A stretch of DNA of 64,000 nucleotides from Gemmatimonadota bacterium (GTDB lineage: Bacteria > Latescibacterota > UBA2968 > UBA8231). The translations under genes were made by a program, and so were the position numbers. Shown piece by piece: positions 1-8,222 of this stretch (position 1 is the stretch's first letter; every line of letters begins with the position of its first letter). The DNA is taken from positions 372,001 through 436,000 of the forward strand of contig JABJJN010000020.1 of assembly GCA_018660835.1 (NCBI GenBank), in the 5' to 3' direction. Below the pieces are notes generated by a model, which searched no databases, was not told where the DNA came from, and was given only the letters and a program-made list of their open reading frames with translations.

Positions 1-724
1 GCGACAGCTGGAAGTCACTCTGCACAACCACTTGCCCTGTCACGGGATGAAAATACTGCGCCCGAAGTTCCCGCTCCTCACATCCTTCGACTTGTACGAA
101 CTGACCTTTTTCCCAGTCGTGGGCGGGCTTTCTGAGAATCTGGCCACTCGGGGAGACACCAAAGCCAGGATTCGAAACGATGGACGAGTCGAAGGAGAAG
201 GAGCAGCAAATGTCGTCCTGCGGCCATGGAAAAAATGGATGGGCATACCAGACCAGGGGTAGTGGTACTGTGCCCTGATTGGTCACCCTCGTCTCGGACA
301 GGATCCCGCGCTCGTTCAACACGACGCGGCGCTCCACCGTAGCCGACCAGTCACCCAATGACTGCTGTGTCACCATCTGCAACTGTGACGGCGTCTGCGC
401 TACGGACCATTCACAACGTTCGTGAACACGGGAGGTGTTCATTTGCTCAGGATCTGGGTCGGCACTGACGAGACTATTGCCGAGGATCAACCGCACTCCC
501 TCTTCCTCGCCGAGAGCATTGCGGAAGGCTTCAGGCATCCCCTGCCCGTGATAGACCGGAGGGTGCTCCTGGGGGAATACGGGGCCCGCGAGTAGATCAC
601 CGTGCACCGCGTCCGTGACTTGGTAGACGTAGCAACCTGACACGTAACGTGTGCCAAGGCGGCTTTCGTCGTCCACGGGGTCTAAGATGTGCAGCGTCAA
701 CTGCGAGTTGCTCAGAGTATACAT
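1..724 (-). CDS. Mutarotase-like (aldose 1-epimerase superfamily) protein, 3' end outside window
   Basis: An open frame enters from the left edge on the minus strand and can be read without a stop for 241 codons up to an ATG at 724. The protein is rich in beta-strand-like segments, with a WYAHPFF motif near residue 165 that resembles the HPYF/HPxF segment of aldose 1-epimerase and galactose-mutarotase-fold proteins. An RVHERCEW stretch near residue 105 may carry further sugar-contact residues. Members interconvert sugar anomers or bind sugars, usually in the cytoplasm. I chose ATG 724, which has an AGAAGG-like Shine-Dalgarno about 11 bases upstream. An in-frame ATG at 769 is also possible but would overlap the start of the divergent gene. 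The frame is certain; the family call is moderate because the C-terminal half is missing. Confidence 0.6.
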   Translation of the reverse strand, partial: MYTLSNSQLTLHILDPVDDESRLGTRYVSGCYVYQVTDAVHGDLLAGPVFPQEHPPVYHGQGMPEAFRNALGEEEGVRLILGNSLVSADPDPEQMNTSRVHERCEWSVAQTPSQLQMVTQQSLGDWSATVERRVVLNERGILSETRVTNQGTVPLPLVWYAHPFFPWPQDDICCSFSFDSSIVSNPGFGVSPSGQILRKPAHDWEKGQFVQVEGCEERELRAQYFHPVTGQVVVQSDFQLS

Positions 725-767
725 GTCATCGTTGGCCTTCTCGGCGTCGCACCCCGACCTTTGTGGC

Positions 768-1460
768 ATGCGACGAATCTTGCTGTTGTGCTGTGTGTGC
801 CTGCTGCTGCCCGGATCAGTCTGGGCAGGACCACCTCTCGACTTGAGTCGTGTCGATTCCCTCGACCTGACGGGGTATCGCAGCCTGCGGCGTGATGATT
901 TTTCCGGCGCCCATGCTCCGGCTCAATTCCTCCACTCCCAGGTGCTGCCCGTTGCGGTCTCGTGCATTTATGTTGTCGTGAATCCCGGTGCCCGTATCTA
1001 CGCGGAGCCACGAATCGTCGATGGCGTCACAACCTACGTTCCACTCGTCAGCGATCTGTCCTTCCAAGCGGTCCTGTCGAGATCCTGCTCATGGTGGAAC
1101 AAAGAGCACAGTGTATCACCCGCCTACGTGCTTGAACATGAGCAGATCCACTTCGCCCTGTACGAAGTTGCTGCCCGCCGTCTCAATCAGAGCGCCGCGG
1201 GTTTGATCCGATCCTTGCCCGTCTCAACCAAATCAGCGCAATCTGCCATTGCGTCGACACAGCAGTTCCTGCAGCAGAGCCTGAATCGGATGATGCAGCA
1301 GATCGTGAAAGACAATACACGGTTCGATCGCGAAACGTCCTTTGGATTCCAACCTGACCGCCAAGAGCGATGGCGCAGGTCAGCGGACGGTGACCTGGCA
1401 GATCTCGCGGCCCATGCGGTGGAACTTGACCTGCGTCCTCGTGGAAAACCAGATCGGTAA
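768..1460 (+). CDS. Secreted DUF922-like putative zinc peptidase
   Basis: The protein has 230 residues. It opens with a clear signal peptide (MRRILLLCCVCLLLPGSVWA), so it should be exported. Residues 124-129 read HEQIHF, preceded by YVLE and followed by ALYEVAARRL. This matches the HEQxHF(D) signature of DUF922 proteins, which have been proposed to be metal-dependent peptidases although their reaction is not established. The rest is predicted mostly beta in the N-terminal half and helical after the motif. I chose the ATG at 768 because the signal peptide starts there; longer in-frame starts at 651, 687 and 723 would put about 15-40 unrelated residues ahead of it. The start codon overlaps the alternative start of the divergent gene inside the sequence GCATGC. 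It converges on the HAD gene 15 bases downstream. Confidence 0.6.
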   Translation: MRRILLLCCVCLLLPGSVWAGPPLDLSRVDSLDLTGYRSLRRDDFSGAHAPAQFLHSQVLPVAVSCIYVVVNPGARIYAEPRIVDGVTTYVPLVSDLSFQAVLSRSCSWWNKEHSVSPAYVLEHEQIHFALYEVAARRLNQSAAGLIRSLPVSTKSAQSAIASTQQFLQQSLNRMMQQIVKDNTRFDRETSFGFQPDRQERWRRSADGDLADLAAHAVELDLRPRGKPDR

Positions 1461-1475
1461 CAACAACCATCCCTC

Positions 1476-2138
1476 TCATGGTTCCATCTGACCGGAAAAC
1501 AGGTCGCCACACATTTGATCCACTTCCTCCCACGTCATACATCTTCGCAAACGCCCGGCATCCTCCATCTGACGATTCCAGGGCTGGTCCATGAGTGCCA
1601 CGGGGATCTCGAGCTCATCATGTAGCACACCCGCCACAGCAGCCGAGTCCTCCACCGCCAGATCGAAGCCAAGACCTGCGATCTGCTCCATGGGCATCGC
1701 TTCCACACCGTCTGTCATTTCCTGCAGACCACCATAGTTACCGTACTTGTCAGCGAAAATCAGGCGCGTGTGGGCGACTTTTCGATCCTGAAGCCAGCTG
1801 CGTGTCGCTGCAAAGGTCTGCGTAGGCCGCCCCGTCACAATCCACACCTCCACACCGACATCACTCCATCGCGACAGTTGCTCCACCGCGCCCGGACGTG
1901 AACGGTGCTGCTGCAGGACCTTGGGTTCATGGGCATAATGCATGAATTGCCGCAACTCTTGCTGATCGAGTCCGAGGCTAACCCCAAGATCCCATGAGGT
2001 AACATCCTCCAAGTCGACGTGACGACCGAAGTGTTGCTCGAGCAAAGCGAGCAGGTCAATCCCCGTGTCACAGATGACGTCATCGAGATCCACGTAGACC
2101 CGTTTTGGGGCTGCCATCATCATGGGTCTGCTCTTCAT
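1476..2138 (-). CDS. HAD hydrolase, 5'(3')-deoxyribonucleotidase-like
   Basis: A 220-residue cytoplasmic HAD-superfamily protein. Motif I is VDLDDVICDT, with the nucleophile Asp17 and the acid/base Asp19; motif II is WIVTGRP near residue 98. The HADs with a DxDD(V/G) motif and this length include the NT5C-type 5'(3')-deoxyribonucleotidases, which dephosphorylate deoxynucleoside monophosphates, and the match to IFADKYG (motif III Lys) supports that group. A later VEDSA segment near residue 161 gives the motif IV acidic residues. The exact substrate is an inference. The first methionine is used; MMM at residues 6-8 offers alternative starts. It lies between a convergent DUF922-like gene and, 13 bases upstream, the stop of the LamG lipoprotein gene on the same strand, so the two may be co-transcribed. 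Confidence 0.65.
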   Translation of the reverse strand: MKSRPMMMAAPKRVYVDLDDVICDTGIDLLALLEQHFGRHVDLEDVTSWDLGVSLGLDQQELRQFMHYAHEPKVLQQHRSRPGAVEQLSRWSDVGVEVWIVTGRPTQTFAATRSWLQDRKVAHTRLIFADKYGNYGGLQEMTDGVEAMPMEQIAGLGFDLAVEDSAAVAGVLHDELEIPVALMDQPWNRQMEDAGRLRRCMTWEEVDQMCGDLFSGQMEP

Positions 2139-2151
2139 CTGGGTCCGCTCC

Positions 2152-3003
2152 TCATCTGGGCAACGCCGCGGTCAGCAATGAGATCTCCGTATCGCTCAGC
2201 GGTCGATGATAAACACGCAATTCGTCGATGGCGCCTCTCCACCTCTGATGGCCGTGGATCGCGCCAATCTGCGTCGCCATAGAGATGTCGTAACCAATAC
2301 AGTGTTTCTCGGTTTCGTGCACCTCTTCTACAAGCAATCCATCCAGATAGACTCGCAGGTGACTGCCATCGTCCTGTTGCGAGAGGGTCACGGCAAGATG
2401 ATACCAGCGATCCTGTGCATAACGGATCGTCTCGTCATCCCAGTCTGACTTGATACTCGAGCCTTGCGGAATGTCCTCAAACCCGACGTTTGTGAAGCGT
2501 CCTCCATAGAGCTGAAAACTCAGCGGATCGGTACCGCCACGCAGATCGCCACCCCCCAGGATCTGGGCGCCATTGTTGAGTTCATCGACACGAAAGAAGG
2601 CCGTCACCGATGCCTCACACAGTCCGTCCAGAAAGAAGGGAGAGGGCACATCGATCCACGTCGCTCCATCAAAATACGCTGCCTGGCCCACGATCCCGTC
2701 GATCGAACGTTCGCTACCTGAGACGAAACCGTCGTACCCGCCCTTGCTGCAGTCTGTGCCGATCTGGTGAGAATCATCGAAGCACCAGTGTGCGACGAGT
2801 CCTTTTTCGAGGGCGCTCGAACTGGCCTCTGCACCGGTCTTGTCGCTACCTTGCGACCCTGCGCAGCCCGTCAGGAGCAAGGCCACCAGGCCGAAGGTGA
2901 AGGTGAAGGGCGATGAGATCGCCCCTCGCAGAAAAATCGGCCTCACAAATCGCTGTCCAGGGGCGATCGAATCTGGAGAAAACTCTCGTGAGCCATACAT
3001 CAT
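2152..3003 (-). CDS. LamG/concanavalin-like lipoprotein
   Basis: Residues 20-47 form a lipoprotein signal ending in the lipobox LLLTGC, with Cys47 as the lipidated residue, so the protein should be anchored to a membrane. From about residue 65 the sequence follows the LamG/concanavalin A-like jelly-roll pattern: LVAHWCFDD, then GQAAYFDG, a WYHLAVTL strand, RVYLDGLLV and the terminal IDELRVYHRPLSDTEI. Such domains bind carbohydrate or other ligands. The frame stays open upstream to 3243, but that stretch overlaps the divergent DUF362 gene, so I set the start at the ATG at 3003. A GTG at 2946, much closer to the hydrophobic core, is an alternative. The shared divergent promoter with the DUF362 gene suggests a functional link. 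Confidence 0.7.
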   Translation of the reverse strand: MMYGSREFSPDSIAPGQRFVRPIFLRGAISSPFTFTFGLVALLLTGCAGSQGSDKTGAEASSSALEKGLVAHWCFDDSHQIGTDCSKGGYDGFVSGSERSIDGIVGQAAYFDGATWIDVPSPFFLDGLCEASVTAFFRVDELNNGAQILGGGDLRGGTDPLSFQLYGGRFTNVGFEDIPQGSSIKSDWDDETIRYAQDRWYHLAVTLSQQDDGSHLRVYLDGLLVEEVHETEKHCIGYDISMATQIGAIHGHQRWRGAIDELRVYHRPLSDTEISLLTAALPR

Positions 3004-3071
3004 CTGCCGTGTGTCCCCTTCATAGGCCGGACGATATGCGATTGGGTCAGAGGCGACAATATACATCCCCG

Positions 3072-6000
3072 ATGAGTTCCTATACATCCCGGAGGCAATC
3101 ATGGCGCGCGGCGCTGACCGCCGTGATCCTGTTGGGATGGTGCGTCCAGCCTGCCACGGCGACAGAGCCCTTCCAGGTGGCCGTTGTGCCATCCGACGAT
3201 CCCGCCCTGACAACACCCGCGGACCGCACTGATTCGCTGACAACCTCGCAGATCGAGGCGATGGTGCGTCGTGCTGTCCAGTTGAGCGGCGGCCTGGCTC
3301 AGGTCGTTCCTGACACAGCTCGTCTGGTGGTTCTCAAGCCAAATGTTGGCGCACGCCCAAACACAGTGGGTGTCGTCACCGATGCCCGCGTCGTGCGTGC
3401 TGTCGCTCTGATCGTTCATGAGCAAGCACCCAATGCGCGCATATATATCGGTGCTGGCTCGGGCAGTTGGATATCCCCCGATCTCGTGGGGACCGTACCC
3501 GTGTCACTGCATTTCACCATCGACGAGAACCATCGTCGCCACATGTATGATGGTTTTGCCGCGGCCGGTCTGCGCCGGGTGGAGCGCGAACTGCAGGAGC
3601 GTGGCATCGACATCGAATGCTTCGATCTGAATTTCGATCGCGCCATCTTCTCCCGCGTTCCTGGAGGTGGGATGGCGGCCAGCAAATACGCCATTGCCGC
3701 CAGCATTCTCGACGCGGATGCATGGATTGATATCCCCGTCGCCAAAACCCACGGCGCCAAAATCACAGCGGCCATGAAGAACATGTATGGTCTGTTGCCC
3801 GGTCATATCTATGGCTGGAACAAAGGCCGTGGCACGGATGTGATGGAGGGTATCCCCCACACGCCGAGCATCGTCGATGAGTCCTTCGTCGATCTCATGC
3901 TGATCACGGAACCAGACTTTGTCGTCACCGATCTCATCCGCGGCTCGGAAGGTGGCGCCTTCAATGACACCTATCGGCGCAGCAACATCATTGTCGCCGC
4001 GCGAGATCCGATTGCGGCAGATCTGGTCACAGCCCGACTCATGGGTTTCAACCCCGACGATCTGGAATTCGCCGAATTGGCGGCGCGGCGTGGCCATGGC
4101 CCTGGCCAGTACTCGAATGTCGACGTCCGCGGCGCACTGGTGGAGCCCCTGGTCACCCGCTGGATCAAGGCCGGGAGCAGCTACGGCGGCGAGTGGCAGG
4201 AACAGGCCGACTACGGCAAATCACCGCGGCGCTGGTCTCTCTATGGTCCGGTCTCGAAAGATCATGCCTTCGACGACGTCGCCAGCCTGGCACCACGCCC
4301 CGGCCACGATGGTTGGTCCCAACCCGTCTGGTTTGGCCACGACCGCATCGACCTGGATGACCATTTCGACGATCCCATCCGCTGCGCCGTGTATGCGTGG
4401 ACAGACTTCACCATGCCCGAGGATGGTGACGTGAGATTGTGGCTTGGTGCGGATGAAGGGATACAGGTATGGATCGACGGCGAAACTGTGTACAAGGTCG
4501 GCAGAGGATCCTCTCGCCGTCGTGGTCATCGACTCGGCCAGGTGCGCCTACCCTGGACACTGTCTGCGGGTGAACACCGACTCATCATTCGTGCAGATCA
4601 AGGTCGCGGCGCCTTCGAGTTCTCCTTCAACATCTGTGAACCCATCGATGATGTCCGTTATGCAGGCAACTCTTACCTGGGTCTCGATTATCATTTGCCG
4701 GGCACTGCCTCGACAGAGCTCGTCGTTGCTGCCACGGATCGCTGGGCCGATGAAGACCAGAACCAGAGCGACGGTGGCCCCCTGGAATTGTTCTTCGACC
4801 CCTCGGACGACGCCATGGTGCCTGACTCCCTCGTTCTGGTAGAACCACCTGCCGCGCCGGCCCGATCTGATTTCATCGGCGTTGCCACACAGCTGGCCCG
4901 GATCCTCGTCGCGCCGCCCGTGCTGGATGCCCTCGAACAGATGCCTTTTGGCATGACACCGATCGGCCTGGATGCCATCCTCGATGAATCGGTGGCACTC
5001 GACGAGAGGTATGGTCCCCGAATCGACGACCTACTGGACTGGGTCGGCATCGACTATTGGGGTTTCTATGGCCACGGCCCCGAAAAGACTCAGGCTGTGA
5101 TTCGCGGTTTGCTGTCGCGCGGTCTGGTACCGATTCGTGGCCAGGATGGAGTCTTTGAGGCACTGATCGGGTATCGGCAATCGACGGACGACTTTGAGGT
5201 CCTCGTCTCCAACCAACACGCCACGACATGGCAATCGCTTCCCCACTGGTGGTCGAACCCGTGGGAAGGCACCTCAGTGGGGAACGCCCTCTTCTATACC
5301 ACCGCCATAGGCCAACCGGCTGTTCAGCAGGCACTGATCGATTCCTTCGCTCACGTCGCTGTTGCTATGGCCCGACGTACGACGTTGCAGACGGAAGATC
5401 CCTTGCGTGGTGCCGTCACGTTTTCGGCCGGTCTGGCAGCATGGGATGAGAGTGTCGTGATCTGGGAACGAATGCCCCTATCCGCCTCATGGGGCGCAAA
5501 GGGACGAAATCGGCAATTGCTCTCCTGGTTGCGCCGCCGCCATCTGCAACCATTGGCGCAGCAGCGTGAAACGGCGGCGGCCCTTTTTGCCTGGGCAGCA
5601 ACCCAGGCGGCAGACCAGGAGCGCCGGCACGATCTGTCCACAGCTGCCGAAGGCTACGCCTCCACGGCGAGCGTTCTACGCGACCTGGGACATCGCCTGC
5701 CACAGAACCCATGGGGTCTGCTGTTGGACAGCGACGGCGAACGATTGCTTCACCTTGAATCGACACGCGGTCTCATGGCGCAGGCACGCAGCCACGAGCG
5801 GCGCGCCGTCGCCGCCCTGGCCCATCTGTTGCGTCAGGAGCCTCTACCGGAAATCCGTATCGATCCCCTCGCCTCAGCTGCGCAACGGCAGAAGCTTGCC
5901 ACAATTCGTGCTGCCGGCGGCATGGGCGTGCACTACGTGACGCTGCGCGGCGAGACTGCCAAGATCCAGGATTTCAAATCGACGGCTGATCGCCTCTTGC

Positions 6001-6203
6001 AGATCGAAGTACATAGCCCGATCCCTGACCAAGCAGGCTGGCGGATCGAAATGCAGCACGTGCGCGGGCTCGGTGCGTATCGTGTCGTCCAGCGACCCAC
6101 TGCCGACAATGGTTGGCGCCTGGAGGTCCGCGTGCAGGACGACAACCGTGCCTGGGCCACGGAGGGTCTCGAGCTCGTGTTATGGGCCATACGCGAATCT
6201 TGA
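3072..6203 (+). CDS. Secreted DUF362 multidomain protein, paralog A
   Basis: This 1043-residue protein starts with a signal peptide (residues 1-31, ending near ATATEP). Residues about 70-355 match DUF362 (PF04015-like): KPNVG, an AWIDIPVAKTHG motif, AAMKNMYGLLPG, and an ITEPDFVVTD strand. Residues about 413-525 form a beta-sandwich of PA14 or carbohydrate-binding type (IDLDDHFDDPI, WIDGETVY). Residues about 600-745 are a domain I do not recognise with certainty, loosely like a C39/BtrH papain-like fold but lacking a convincing Cys nucleophile. A conserved C-terminal domain covers about 923-1043. The genes at 23710 and 29302 are paralogs. No iron-sulfur Cys cluster is visible, unlike some DUF362 proteins. 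The ATG at 3072 was chosen because the signal peptide begins there. Biochemical function is unknown. Confidence 0.75.
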   Translation: MSSYTSRRQSWRAALTAVILLGWCVQPATATEPFQVAVVPSDDPALTTPADRTDSLTTSQIEAMVRRAVQLSGGLAQVVPDTARLVVLKPNVGARPNTVGVVTDARVVRAVALIVHEQAPNARIYIGAGSGSWISPDLVGTVPVSLHFTIDENHRRHMYDGFAAAGLRRVERELQERGIDIECFDLNFDRAIFSRVPGGGMAASKYAIAASILDADAWIDIPVAKTHGAKITAAMKNMYGLLPGHIYGWNKGRGTDVMEGIPHTPSIVDESFVDLMLITEPDFVVTDLIRGSEGGAFNDTYRRSNIIVAARDPIAADLVTARLMGFNPDDLEFAELAARRGHGPGQYSNVDVRGALVEPLVTRWIKAGSSYGGEWQEQADYGKSPRRWSLYGPVSKDHAFDDVASLAPRPGHDGWSQPVWFGHDRIDLDDHFDDPIRCAVYAWTDFTMPEDGDVRLWLGADEGIQVWIDGETVYKVGRGSSRRRGHRLGQVRLPWTLSAGEHRLIIRADQGRGAFEFSFNICEPIDDVRYAGNSYLGLDYHLPGTASTELVVAATDRWADEDQNQSDGGPLELFFDPSDDAMVPDSLVLVEPPAAPARSDFIGVATQLARILVAPPVLDALEQMPFGMTPIGLDAILDESVALDERYGPRIDDLLDWVGIDYWGFYGHGPEKTQAVIRGLLSRGLVPIRGQDGVFEALIGYRQSTDDFEVLVSNQHATTWQSLPHWWSNPWEGTSVGNALFYTTAIGQPAVQQALIDSFAHVAVAMARRTTLQTEDPLRGAVTFSAGLAAWDESVVIWERMPLSASWGAKGRNRQLLSWLRRRHLQPLAQQRETAAALFAWAATQAADQERRHDLSTAAEGYASTASVLRDLGHRLPQNPWGLLLDSDGERLLHLESTRGLMAQARSHERRAVAALAHLLRQEPLPEIRIDPLASAAQRQKLATIRAAGGMGVHYVTLRGETAKIQDFKSTADRLLQIEVHSPIPDQAGWRIEMQHVRGLGAYRVVQRPTADNGWRLEVRVQDDNRAWATEGLELVLWAIRES

Positions 6204-6297
6204 TCTTTACCCGATTCTTGACCTTCAAACGGGCACCTCTACATTCAACACCAGGGTTTTCGAAGACTTACAGGCCCGACACGGGCAAGGAAATAGA

Positions 6298-6879
6298 ATG
6301 GTCACCATCAGCGATACGGCGGCAGTCAAGATTGTCGAGCTCATTGAGAAGAGCCCGAACCCCGTAAAGGGATTGCGCATCGCCGCCAGCAGTGTCTCCC
6401 CCCTCAAGGTCGACTTCCGCATGGCTTTCATCGGCGACACAGAGGATACCGAGTCAGATCAGGCGATCCCTTTCGAGGGATTTACCGTGTTTGTAGACAA
6501 CGACAGTTCCGAACTCGTCGAGCAGGCAACCGTCGATTTTGTCGAAGGGTTGATGGGATCAGGCTTCAAGATCGAGCGCCCACGCGCCCTGCCAGAGGGA
6601 GTGGATGGCTCCGTCGTCGAACGGGTGCAGCAAGTTCTCGACGAGAAGATCAATCCCGGCGTCGCCGCCCACGGTGGACGGATCTCGCTGATCGATGTGA
6701 AAGACAAAACCGTGTTTGTCCAGCTCGAGGGCGGCTGCCAGGGCTGTGGCATGGCCGAGGTGACACTCAAGCAGGGGATCGAGGTCGCCATTAAGGAAGC
6801 AGTGCCCGAGATCGAAGAGATCTTGGATGTGACCGAACATGCCGATGGTCGAAACCCGTACTATCAGGCGCCAGCATAA
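6298..6879 (+). CDS. nfuA: NfuA-like iron-sulfur cluster carrier protein
   Basis: The 193-residue length matches NfuA of gammaproteobacteria. Residues 1-95 form an A-type (IscA/HesB-like) domain that carries no cysteine, the degenerate state typical of NfuA. Residues 110-190 form a NifU C-terminal domain with the cluster-binding motif GGCQGCG (Cys147 and Cys150). NfuA holds a [4Fe-4S] cluster between two subunits and delivers it to apo-proteins in the cytoplasm. The ATG at 6298 is preceded by an AAGGAAA Shine-Dalgarno-like stretch. It starts 94 bases after the DUF362 gene and ends with a strong terminator. Possible clients in the window are CcoG (two ferredoxin-type clusters) and MoeA-pathway enzymes, but that link is inference. 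Confidence 0.85.
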   Translation: MVTISDTAAVKIVELIEKSPNPVKGLRIAASSVSPLKVDFRMAFIGDTEDTESDQAIPFEGFTVFVDNDSSELVEQATVDFVEGLMGSGFKIERPRALPEGVDGSVVERVQQVLDEKINPGVAAHGGRISLIDVKDKTVFVQLEGGCQGCGMAEVTLKQGIEVAIKEAVPEIEEILDVTEHADGRNPYYQAPA

Positions 6880-6913
6880 TCTCGATCGAGCCTTGATCAG
6901 CATTCCCTGTTCA

Positions 6914-6951
6914 GGGGCGGAAACGCAGTGCGGATCCGCCCCTTCCTTTTT
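6914..6951 (+). terminator. Rho-independent terminator after nfuA
   Basis: A perfect 8-bp stem, GGGGCGGA at 6914-6921 with TCCGCCCC at 6935-6942, closes a 13-base loop. It is followed by the T-rich run TTCCTTTTTCC. It lies between nfuA and moeA and separates their transcripts. Confidence 0.8.
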
Positions 6952-6971
6952 CCTGATGAATCTGCCACACA

Positions 6972-8222
6972 ATGACCGATATGCTTACTGTTGAGGCGGC
7001 ACGAACCGCCGTCCTCGAACGAATACACGCGCTGGGCGACGAGCAGGTCCCTCTCGCCGACGCCCTTGATCGCCATCTGGCCAACGATGTCGCCGCCATT
7101 GCTGACAATCCACCCCATGACAATTCCGCCATGGACGGCTATGCCGTGCGCTTCGCCGACACGGCCACCGCCAGTGGATCGACACCGATACGCCTGCAGG
7201 TCATCGAAGACATCCCTGCCGGCACGGTGCCGCAGCGTAAGGTCAGCACCGGTCAGGCAAGTAGAATCATGACCGGTGCGCCGGTGCCGGAGGGAGCGGA
7301 CACGGTCATTCGCGTCGAGGACACACGCTCAGAAGACGACTGGGTCGAGATCCTCGAGCCGGAGGATGGCGTCGGCGAGAATATCCGTGGACAGGGTGAC
7401 GATATGAAGTCCGGTGAGGTATTGCTGCGGGCCGGGGATCTCGTCGGCCCAGGAGAAATTGGCGTCCTGGCGACGGCGCAACATGCCAACCTGACCGTCA
7501 CTCGCCGGCCCACCATCGCCATTCTGAGTTCAGGAGATGAGTTGGTGGAGGTCGGCGAGCCACTCGGACCCGGACAGATCATCAATAGCAACACACCTGC
7601 CCTCGCCGCGATGGCCCGAGCCTGTGGCGCCGAGCCGGTGGTGCTGCCTGTCGCCCGCGACACCGAAGAAGCCATCCGTGCCAGCATTGTCAGTGCCCTC
7701 TCCTGCGATTTCATCGTCTCCTCCGGTGGCGTCTCCGTAGGCGAGTATGATTATGTGAAGAAGGTCCTGACCGATCTTGGTGCCGAGCAGGTTCTGTGGC
7801 GCGTGGCGATGAAGCCTGGCAAGCCCTTGTTCTTCTGCCTGCTGCAGGAGACACCCTACTTCGGCCTTCCAGGAAACCCCGTGTCCAGCCTTGTGTCCTT
7901 CCTGCAATTCGTACGACCCGCAATTCGCAAGGCGAGCGGCCTCGCCGCCAGCCAGTGGGAATTGCCAACGACTGTGGCGTATATGGAGCATGATGTGGAC
8001 AATCGTGGCGATCGCCGCAGCTTTCTGCGGGCGCGCCTCGCATGGGACAACCAGGGCCGACTGCAGGCCTCTACGGCTCATCGCGCCCAGGGCTCGCACA
8101 TGATCACCTCCATGCTCGGCGCCAATGGTTTTGTCGTGTTGGCACCGGAGGAGCGTGTCGCCGTCGGTGGCGCCGTGACCGTGCAGATCGTTGCAGATCT
8201 GGGCTCGGCAGCGGCAGGGTGA
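6972..8222 (+). CDS. moeA: Molybdopterin molybdenumtransferase MoeA
   Basis: A 416-residue MoeA. It catalyses insertion of molybdate into adenylylated molybdopterin in the cytoplasm, the last general step of Moco synthesis. Diagnostic motifs are present in order: NSAMDGYAV near residue 53, the MTGAPVPEGAD segment near 100, LSSGDELVEVG near 180, SSGGVSVGEYDYVK near 252 and the GLPGNPVSS loop near 298. Length is normal for the family. No other molybdenum cofactor gene is in the window. Its stop codon overlaps the start of nnrS (TGATG), so the two are translationally coupled. This pairing hints at a molybdoenzyme or nitrogen-oxide respiration function elsewhere in the genome, which is inference. 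Confidence 0.93.
   Translation: MTDMLTVEAARTAVLERIHALGDEQVPLADALDRHLANDVAAIADNPPHDNSAMDGYAVRFADTATASGSTPIRLQVIEDIPAGTVPQRKVSTGQASRIMTGAPVPEGADTVIRVEDTRSEDDWVEILEPEDGVGENIRGQGDDMKSGEVLLRAGDLVGPGEIGVLATAQHANLTVTRRPTIAILSSGDELVEVGEPLGPGQIINSNTPALAAMARACGAEPVVLPVARDTEEAIRASIVSALSCDFIVSSGGVSVGEYDYVKKVLTDLGAEQVLWRVAMKPGKPLFFCLLQETPYFGLPGNPVSSLVSFLQFVRPAIRKASGLAASQWELPTTVAYMEHDVDNRGDRRSFLRARLAWDNQGRLQASTAHRAQGSHMITSMLGANGFVVLAPEERVAVGGAVTVQIVADLGSAAAG

Noticed and set aside
1465-1486. AACCAT/ATGGTT inverted repeat between two convergent genes as a terminator
   Set aside because: The stem is only six pairs of low GC and no T-run follows on either strand.
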